NCBI RefSeq assembly: GCF_003024515.2
Contig: NZ_PYIX02000018.1
Span: forward strand, 19,911-83,910
Direction: 5' to 3'
Length of the DNA stretch: 64,000 bases
Source: Acinetobacter sichuanensis
GTDB taxonomy: Bacteria; Pseudomonadota; Gammaproteobacteria; Pseudomonadales; Moraxellaceae
Position numbers and translations under genes: made by a program. This document shows, one piece after another, positions 57,692 through 64,000 of this stretch (within the stretch, counting starts at the first letter, position 1; each line of letters begins with the position of its first letter). The notes under the pieces were generated by a model. The model was not told the DNA's origin and ran no database searches. It saw only the letters and a program-made list of their open reading frames with translations.

Positions 57692-59947
57692 ATGAAAACA
57701 AAACATATCCAACACTATACCGATATAGATAGAATTAAATTTCGGTATTCAGAAATTTTTAGAAAAAATATATTTTTTAATATTGATTCTCTTTACCAAG
57801 AATTAACAATTATTGAAATCTATTTAGATTTATATGAAGTTAATAAATTCTATGGGAACTGTTTTACACGCAGGTCATTCTCCGAACTTATTAGAAAGGA
57901 ATATAAAAATATTATAGGATTCATTTACTTCTATCTAGAAGGAACGCTTCCATTAAAATATAAATATTCAAAGAGAATTGAAGAGATATTCTTATCGTTC
58001 TTAAAAGATGATTTCATCCCACTTAATTTGCACCATAATTCAATATCCAAAGAATTATTAGAAATTAAAAATTCTTTTGAAAAAAAATATTTTAATAATG
58101 AAAAAATGAAATTTTACGATGGATGGAAAGTTATTACCCAAGATAATCATACTATGTATCTGTCACTAAGAAACATCTATTTGCGGTATGGTGAAAGTTT
58201 TTGCGACAATTATCACAAGACAATAAAAAATATAGCTTTATCAAAGATAAAAAGTACATTCAGTCGTGATATTACAAACCTTAATAAACTTCATTCCTTA
58301 TTTACAGAGTTTTTTAGTGATATCGACAAACTAAATGAAGGCTTAAACGCATATAATTGCGCAGATACTTTTAGCAAATTTTACAATATTTTAGTTCTTG
58401 AATGTTTACTAAGAAAAGAATGTCTAGTTAGTTTTCATCAAAGGTGGAGAGCTATTGTTAATACCTATTTAGAATTAGCGGATTCAGGATTTTTTGAAAA
58501 ACCTCATTTCACAATATTTGTTCCTCAATTTAAAACTAGCAATGCGATCTCCAATAAGAAAATTGTTGGCGGAAATATTATAAGCAAGAAACTAATTACA
58601 GACATACCGCTTCATTATACAGATGACCTTGCAAAAGAAATTATATACTCCAATATCCAATCTGATTTTAATACATGCATGACTATCGCTAATCATAGAA
58701 TAGCGATAATCGAAGAGAACTATAACTATTTCGATAGTGATAATGAATTTAAAGAAATTCAACAAAGATATTTAGAACATCCTTTCAAATATGAAGGATA
58801 TTTAATTCACCCAATCTATTTAGAAACGAAACATCTCGAAATGGCTTTTAAAAGAAAGCTATTTGGCAGTGTGAATTTGGTTGATATTTATGCTTTAACT
58901 ATGATTCTAATTGCGGAACATCCTCAAATTACGGAATCATGGTTAGTCAATTGGAGATATCTTAAAAATGGGAAACCTTATGGTTATATCGAAGTAGATC
59001 AAAACGCCTATATAGTTTCTCATAAGCTGAGAAAAGGTGAATCATCATTACAGAAGATCTTACTTAATGAAAAATCTTATGCTGTAGTAAGGCTTATTAT
59101 AAAAGTAACTGCATTGGCTAGAAGCTATTTAAAAAGCATAGCTGACAAAGATCACGAATTTATGCTTCTTTTTACTATGAGCCCTTTTATGTTACCTAAA
59201 CGGGTAAAAAAATTTTTAAACCCATCTACACCAGTTACCTTCTCAAATTTTAATGATCTCTTTTTTTGTCCTGAAGCCCTCATTCATCTAGATAAAAAGC
59301 AACTAGAGCGATTAGATAATTTAGTTAAAAATTTTTCGCTTACAAAGCTGAGAGCTACATCTGGAGTATTGGTTTACTTTAAAACTAATTCAATAAATCA
59401 AATGCGAACAGCTTTAGGGCATACAAAGCTAGATGTAAAACTTCTCAGTTCTTATTTACCTAAACCTTTATGGGACTACTTTACAGATAGATGGATACGT
59501 ATATTTCAAAATATTCTCATATATGAATCTCTAAAAGACACAGAGTATCTATTTGATGCAATCGATATCAAAGAATCAGATCTTGATAATTTTTTGAGAA
59601 ATCATCATTTCGGTGAAATCCCTACTCATATACAAAATGGAAAATTTGGAATTAATAAAATCAATGAAAATCAGAAAATTGGTGTTTTCCCAATTTCTGT
59701 TCCTATTCTTCAAGTATTTTTAGCAATCATTTCATTTATTGAAAACTTTACTCAAAATACTGAAATACCTGAGTTCATCTATAGATGGTATCAATGTGCA
59801 ATTTTAGTTATTTCTCAAATAAGACTATGCCTAGAATCTAATGAAACAAATCAAGCAGCCATTTATTTAGATGCAAAAATATTAGAAATGTATCAAACAG
59901 CTATTAATAATCCAATTGATGTCAAAAAGATAGGATGGTTAAAATGA
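57692..59947 (+). CDS. degenerate tyrosine-recombinase-like protein (first gene of the operon)
   Basis: 751 residues, lysine/asparagine/isoleucine-rich, GC-poor. The C-terminal third resembles a tyrosine-recombinase catalytic domain: LTKLRATSGVLVYF has Arg554 but Thr551 where HxxR needs His, then ALGHTKLDVKLLSSYL with His577 and Tyr588. The first catalytic Arg is absent (ITESWLVNW at its place). Probably a non-catalytic or architectural subunit, comparable with the large partners in Tn554-, GMT- or RIT-type elements. It overlaps the next gene by 4 bases. Confidence 0.6.
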   Translation: MKTKHIQHYTDIDRIKFRYSEIFRKNIFFNIDSLYQELTIIEIYLDLYEVNKFYGNCFTRRSFSELIRKEYKNIIGFIYFYLEGTLPLKYKYSKRIEEIFLSFLKDDFIPLNLHHNSISKELLEIKNSFEKKYFNNEKMKFYDGWKVITQDNHTMYLSLRNIYLRYGESFCDNYHKTIKNIALSKIKSTFSRDITNLNKLHSLFTEFFSDIDKLNEGLNAYNCADTFSKFYNILVLECLLRKECLVSFHQRWRAIVNTYLELADSGFFEKPHFTIFVPQFKTSNAISNKKIVGGNIISKKLITDIPLHYTDDLAKEIIYSNIQSDFNTCMTIANHRIAIIEENYNYFDSDNEFKEIQQRYLEHPFKYEGYLIHPIYLETKHLEMAFKRKLFGSVNLVDIYALTMILIAEHPQITESWLVNWRYLKNGKPYGYIEVDQNAYIVSHKLRKGESSLQKILLNEKSYAVVRLIIKVTALARSYLKSIADKDHEFMLLFTMSPFMLPKRVKKFLNPSTPVTFSNFNDLFFCPEALIHLDKKQLERLDNLVKNFSLTKLRATSGVLVYFKTNSINQMRTALGHTKLDVKLLSSYLPKPLWDYFTDRWIRIFQNILIYESLKDTEYLFDAIDIKESDLDNFLRNHHFGEIPTHIQNGKFGINKINENQKIGVFPISVPILQVFLAIISFIENFTQNTEIPEFIYRWYQCAILVISQIRLCLESNETNQAAIYLDAKILEMYQTAINNPIDVKKIGWLK

Positions 59948-62190
59948 TTACTCAAACAAATAAAGAACTTCAAAACCTCTATTCAATCGATGAGCATTAT
60001 TTAAACTCTCTCTACCAGAAAGCTACTTCACTATCTATAGAAGAACAGATTAATGCCGAGCTTGAAATATCAAAATTATTATCCCCCGTCATACCTTCAT
60101 TCAGTTATGATTACTTTAATCCCCCGTGGTTAAAAGATTGTAAATTTGATGACAATATTTGGTTTATAGAGCGAAGCAAAAATCTAAAAAAAATAGATTT
60201 TAGTAAAATTTATATTGATAATGAGATTCGCTTAGTAGATTCGCCTTTTTTGAATATTTTTAAATTATGGTTGTCTACTTCTACTTCACCTAAATTAAAT
60301 AATGGAATAACCCTTAAAAATAAAAGTTTATTACAGATAATAAATATAAATTTATCTTTAATTGATTCCATCCTCCTTAACTCAAAAAAAGTTAAAATTT
60401 CTAAAAGAGGATTACATTCTCTAAATTCAGAATTTTTTAAAGATATAATAATCAATATTTCTCTTTCAGGAGTAGAAGAAGGGATTTATGATTTCAAAAA
60501 TACTGTACGGCAATACTTACTTAATAATATCGAAAAAATAAATATCCATGATGTAGAAGAATTTGAAAGAGAATTTCCCTATATTCATATTACATCTGAA
60601 AATTCTTTAAATTTCTCAGTAGAACAACTAAGAAAATCTAAATTTTTTCTTTACAATAAAAATGCTTATAGAACTAATAATTCTTTAAAAACTACAGTTA
60701 ATAGTTCCACATTTAATAAACTTTATAAAAATACTTTAGCTTATGAGTATTTACATTTTGAAATTTTAGATGAGCTTTCTTTAAACCACAGTACTTCAAG
60801 AAGGAAGTATGCAAGCGTTCCAACAAAAAGTTTTGAAAACAAAAATTTAACAAGAGCAAGAATTTTCCATATTGTTAGAGTTATTGAATCTATTAATTTG
60901 GCCTTTAGCCTTAGCAATATTAAATATAAAAGTATTAAAATTGACTTTGCATCTATTTTTAATCATGTAGAAAATATTAGTAACAGTAGAACTACGACTT
61001 TACCATCTAAAGTTATTTTTAAAGCATTTCAAGATGCTTTTATATATGTTCATAAATATATGGATTATATTCTGGATGCCTTTCATAACATTATAATTGA
61101 TGTAGAAAGTTTAAGAAGCTCAAAATCCCCTAAGTTTGTGTTATTTAAAGAAAAATTGTATCCAAACTATATTAAAGGACCACTCAAGGAATTAGATATC
61201 AATACTTGGTCAACTTTTGAATTTCTAGATGTTAATTCTAACAATAAAAATATTGGATTACCTCAAGCTTATCAATTATTAATAGGCAGTATTTCTATTT
61301 TAATCGGGACAGTTATGGCTCGACGACAGAGCGAAATCCTTTCATTATCAGCTACGCATGCTTTATATCCTACAAATATCGATCCTGAAAAATTTCCTCA
61401 AACAGAATTCTATCTTACCTTTAATAATGCAAAAAGTGGCTCTGGAGGTGGAATTGACTTAAAGGAAGAACTAAATCTTCCTATACCAACTTCAATTGCC
61501 AAAATTATTTATAAATTACAGGAATTTAATCATAAACTACTTTATTATTTCCCTAAGTTTGCTAAAAATCCAACATTACTTTCTAGTTTAGACCCTGTCA
61601 GTATTTCATTCGGTTATATCAACCAGACTACTCATAATCACTATTTAGATTACTTTTGTGATTATTTTGAGACCCCTATCATTATAAGTGAAAGTCAAAT
61701 CCAACAAAGATATTACATTAGACAACATCAGCTAAGGCGCTTTTTCGCAATGCTCTTTTTTTGGGCAAATTCATTCAACGGTATAGACAGTTTACGCAAA
61801 TTTTTAGGTCATACGCGGATGGATCATGTTTATAACTACATCACCGAAACTACACCAGGTGAAGTTCTAGCAGGTGTAAAAGCACAATATATTGCTGAAC
61901 ACCTCGCTCTTCCTAAAGAACACGCTGCCTATATTCAAAATATTGAGGCATTAGAGCCACTTTTAAAAGAACATTTCTCAATTGGATATTTTGATTATTT
62001 ATCATATGAAGAAATATCAGAAAATTATGATCGTGCTCTTTCGAGAAAAGAATTAGAAGAATACTTTTATACCCTTTTATCTAGTTCAATTATTGATATC
62101 AAACCTATGTTCTTTAATAGCAAAGAAGAAGATCGTATTCGCTCTTTTAAACTAATATTAATAGTGAATGAAAATGACAATATTAACTAA
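59944..62190 (+). CDS. large tyrosine recombinase (second gene of the operon)
   Basis: 748 residues from the ATG at 59944, whose ATGA overlaps the preceding stop; an ATG at 59935 is an alternative. The long N-terminal region (about 440 residues) is helical and specific to this type. Catalytic residues are intact: Arg460 (MARRQSEILSL), His595 and Arg598 (HQLRRFF), His623 (LGHTRMDH) and Tyr632 (YNYITE). Size and order resemble Tn554 TnpB or GmtZ-like integrases. Active recombinase expected. Confidence 0.72.
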   Translation: MITQTNKELQNLYSIDEHYLNSLYQKATSLSIEEQINAELEISKLLSPVIPSFSYDYFNPPWLKDCKFDDNIWFIERSKNLKKIDFSKIYIDNEIRLVDSPFLNIFKLWLSTSTSPKLNNGITLKNKSLLQIININLSLIDSILLNSKKVKISKRGLHSLNSEFFKDIIINISLSGVEEGIYDFKNTVRQYLLNNIEKINIHDVEEFEREFPYIHITSENSLNFSVEQLRKSKFFLYNKNAYRTNNSLKTTVNSSTFNKLYKNTLAYEYLHFEILDELSLNHSTSRRKYASVPTKSFENKNLTRARIFHIVRVIESINLAFSLSNIKYKSIKIDFASIFNHVENISNSRTTTLPSKVIFKAFQDAFIYVHKYMDYILDAFHNIIIDVESLRSSKSPKFVLFKEKLYPNYIKGPLKELDINTWSTFEFLDVNSNNKNIGLPQAYQLLIGSISILIGTVMARRQSEILSLSATHALYPTNIDPEKFPQTEFYLTFNNAKSGSGGGIDLKEELNLPIPTSIAKIIYKLQEFNHKLLYYFPKFAKNPTLLSSLDPVSISFGYINQTTHNHYLDYFCDYFETPIIISESQIQQRYYIRQHQLRRFFAMLFFWANSFNGIDSLRKFLGHTRMDHVYNYITETTPGEVLAGVKAQYIAEHLALPKEHAAYIQNIEALEPLLKEHFSIGYFDYLSYEEISENYDRALSRKELEEYFYTLLSSSIIDIKPMFFNSKEEDRIRSFKLILIVNENDNIN

Positions 62191-62671
62191 GCATATAGAA
62201 GCTGAACTTAACTTGTTAAAGAGGATTCATGACTCACCTTATGCATATTTAAAAGATAGACGAAATTTTATTGAGATTCTAAGAACACAAAAAAATTTTG
62301 CTAAATTTTCAGATGAAAATTTAGGTATTCTTTCATACTCATTGAATACTCAAAAATACTATTGTGACAAATACCATCTTCTAGGCTATAACCATATTAA
62401 TAATTTAAGAATCTCAGCATATAAGAAATTGATTTCTTTAAATAAAAAATCAAAACCAATATCTAAAAAAGCATCTAAGCCACTACACACAAATATTGCC
62501 TCTAGCGAACAAATTATCAAAAATAATTTAATGTTAATGAGTATAATGTTGTATTTAAAAGAAAAATTGCAAGAATATGCTATTCAGAGTCAGAATAAAG
62601 AAATCCAAAACGACTTTATAGTTGTTAATCGCCAAATTGAAAAAATTTTGGGGACCATTAATGAAAAATAA
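62168..62671 (+). CDS. small helical protein of the recombinase operon (TnpC/GmtX-like position)
   Basis: 167 residues, basic, predicted helical: ILTKHIEAELNLLKRIHDSPYAYLKDRRNFIEIL at the start, a lysine-rich middle (SKPISKKASKPLH) and a coiled coil at the end (MLMSIMLYLKEKLQEYAIQ). No recombinase motif. It overlaps both neighbours (23 and 11 bases), so expression is coupled. In Tn554 the third gene tnpC also encodes a small coiled-coil protein. A start at 62174 is also possible. Confidence 0.6.
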   Translation: MKMTILTKHIEAELNLLKRIHDSPYAYLKDRRNFIEILRTQKNFAKFSDENLGILSYSLNTQKYYCDKYHLLGYNHINNLRISAYKKLISLNKKSKPISKKASKPLHTNIASSEQIIKNNLMLMSIMLYLKEKLQEYAIQSQNKEIQNDFIVVNRQIEKILGTINEK

Positions 62672-64000
62672 AGTTTATTCTTTGCAAAATAATGTAGCTA
62701 TCTTTGACTATTATTCACTCACAAAAGAAAAATCTATATTCTTACAAGCACAAAATATTCCTTTCTTATTTTATCCAAATGGCGTTCCATGTTTTGAAGC
62801 TAATGCTTATATGCTTCACCTTTTCAAACAAAACCTATCCACCTTACATGGAGGAAGTTTATTAACTTACGCAACTTTGATTAGCCATTTTATTAAATTC
62901 TATTATGCCTTAAACCATAAATGCTTACTTACTAATTTAACTAATAACCACTTTACCAATTTTATCCATTCTTTAAGTTCAGATGAAAGAAGTAGTAGTC
63001 AGATAAGAAGAATAGGAAAACAGACAATTGATTTTTTAATTTTTATATCAAATTTATATTCAAAACCTAGCCTTATTGGTGTAGGCAATAATTTTCAAAT
63101 TAAATTATTATTATCTAAAAAAGCAAACCGTAAGAAGAATCCATATAAAGATAAGTCTACTCACTCATATACTCATTTGTCCTTTCCTACTACTCAATTA
63201 AGCAACCCACAGTCCCCTATTTCATTAACTAATATAAATAAATTACGAGAACAAATTAGAAAGAATATGAATTATGGGTGTGTATTAAGAAATCTTTGTA
63301 TTCTAGATCTTTTTCAAATCACTGGAGCTAGAAGAAGTGAAGCTATATTTCTTACAGTAGAGGATGTATATGATGCCTTGAATAGTAATGATTCTGTTCC
63401 TCTTCTTACTTTAAGGACTTTAAAACGTAGGGATTCGATTACATATCGAAAGATACCAGTCCCTAAAAACTTTTTACTAAATATTTCTAGATATATTAGG
63501 AATATTCGTAATAAAATAATTCATAATAAAAATATTAAAGATCATGGGTTTGTTTTTATTTCTCATACTACCGGAAAGAAAATTTCATCTGATACTCTTA
63601 CCACTTATTTAAATAATTGGTCACGTGATGCAGAAATTTCCCCACCTGCCCATGCTCACCAATTTCGTCATAGATTCATTACAGAAAAATTCAAATCATT
63701 AATAAAAGAACATAATAAAAATAATTCAGATGAATTTAGAAAGAACCTAATTTCAGACGAAGTTTTAAAACAAGAAGTTCTACAATGGACAGGACATTCT
63801 CAAATTGATTCACTTTCTCCATATCTGCATTTAGCTGTAATAGAACTTGCTGGAATTACAAATGCTTGTATTAGCTCTACAGCTTCAATGAATGCTGAAT
63901 ATGATGAAATGCAATTATACGAAATTATTGAGGATTACAAATTAGGGAAAATTGATAAATGTGAATTAGAAACTTTTTTAAAAAATTTCAAAATTATTAT
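62661..64000 (+). CDS. tyrosine recombinase (fourth gene, 3' end beyond the window)
   Basis: Open from the ATG at 62661 to the window end (446 codons), starting MKNKVYSLQNNVAIFDYY. It overlaps the previous gene by 11 bases. Catalytic residues: Arg224 (ITGARRSEAIFL), His333/Arg336 (HAHQFRHRF), His379 (TGHSQIDS) and Tyr388 (SPYLHL), so the enzyme looks active. N-terminal SAM-like binding region at about residues 60-140. Probably the partner recombinase of the second gene; resembles TnpA- or GmtY-type integrases. Confidence 0.75.
   Translation, partial: MKNKVYSLQNNVAIFDYYSLTKEKSIFLQAQNIPFLFYPNGVPCFEANAYMLHLFKQNLSTLHGGSLLTYATLISHFIKFYYALNHKCLLTNLTNNHFTNFIHSLSSDERSSSQIRRIGKQTIDFLIFISNLYSKPSLIGVGNNFQIKLLLSKKANRKKNPYKDKSTHSYTHLSFPTTQLSNPQSPISLTNINKLREQIRKNMNYGCVLRNLCILDLFQITGARRSEAIFLTVEDVYDALNSNDSVPLLTLRTLKRRDSITYRKIPVPKNFLLNISRYIRNIRNKIIHNKNIKDHGFVFISHTTGKKISSDTLTTYLNNWSRDAEISPPAHAHQFRHRFITEKFKSLIKEHNKNNSDEFRKNLISDEVLKQEVLQWTGHSQIDSLSPYLHLAVIELAGITNACISSTASMNAEYDEMQLYEIIEDYKLGKIDKCELETFLKNFKII

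Larger units (their letters stand above)
57398..64000 (+). mobile_element. second mobile element with a tyrosine-recombinase operon (left part)
   Basis: Starts directly after GATGAA of comM (57392-57397). No inverted repeat or target duplication is apparent at the left junction. It holds four overlapping genes, three of them tyrosine-recombinase-like. Tn554 (tnpABC), RIT and gamma-mobile-trio elements share this style; Tn554 also inserts at a GATGTA core inside a gene. The right end is outside the window, so size and cargo are unknown. Confidence 0.75.

Overview
The window is chromosomal DNA of an Acinetobacter species, not necessarily A. baumannii. The evidence is AT-rich coding sequence, gene order (xerD-dsbC-hom-thrC; pbpG, gacA, pilS, pilR; ribE-ribD-nrdR; amtB-glnK-ubiK-comM) and close likeness of many products to known Acinetobacter proteins. 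Positions 1-39485 are ordinary core genome: two tandem paralogous cell-surface proteins, a TPP riboswitch with thiC, nudF-cpdA, dksA-gluQ, ftsW-murD, the feoAB iron uptake operon with Fur-like boxes, xerD-dsbC, hom-thrC, pbpG, gacA, the pilSR two-component pair (pilR is broken), ctpA, gpmI, lptFG, pepA-holC, a DedA protein, a riboflavin/nrdR cluster holding an adenine methyltransferase, and amtB-glnK.

At 39486 the comM gene, the classic AbaR/Tn6022 target in Acinetobacter, is interrupted by a Tn7-like transposon of about 17.8 kb (39486-57332). It has 26-bp imperfect inverted ends (TGTCA...), repeated putative TnsB sites, and a complete tnsA-tnsB-tnsC-tniQ-tniE-like module at the right end. 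At the left end a 602-residue protein resembles TnsE in overall plan. The cargo is a full efflux and regulation cassette: an AdeA-like adaptor, an AdeB-like RND pump, an SmvA-like MFS exporter, and an AdeS/AdeR-like two-component system. A tandem direct repeat upstream of the adaptor looks like the AdeR operator, so the pump appears to travel with both its regulator and its binding site. No outer-membrane channel gene (adeC/oprM type) is present, so the pump would have to use a chromosomal one.

Immediately right of the transposon only 65 bp of comM remain (57333-57397), ending just after the Walker B aspartate-glutamate codons. There a second, unrelated, very AT-rich mobile element begins and runs off the window. 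It holds a tightly overlapping four-gene operon: a degenerate tyrosine-recombinase-like protein of 751 residues, a 748-residue tyrosine recombinase with an intact catalytic set, a small basic helical protein of 167 residues, and a third tyrosine recombinase (partial). This recalls Tn554 tnpABC and the 'gamma-mobile-trio' (GMT) or RIT elements, but with an extra recombinase-like gene. comM has therefore been struck twice by unrelated recombination machineries within about 130 native bases, and about 60 bp of comM between the two halves is missing.

Family names rest on recognition of motifs and remembered family members; no database search was run. The least certain calls are the TnsE-like protein, the coiled-coil membrane protein at 49757-51013, and the naming of the four-gene recombinase operon.
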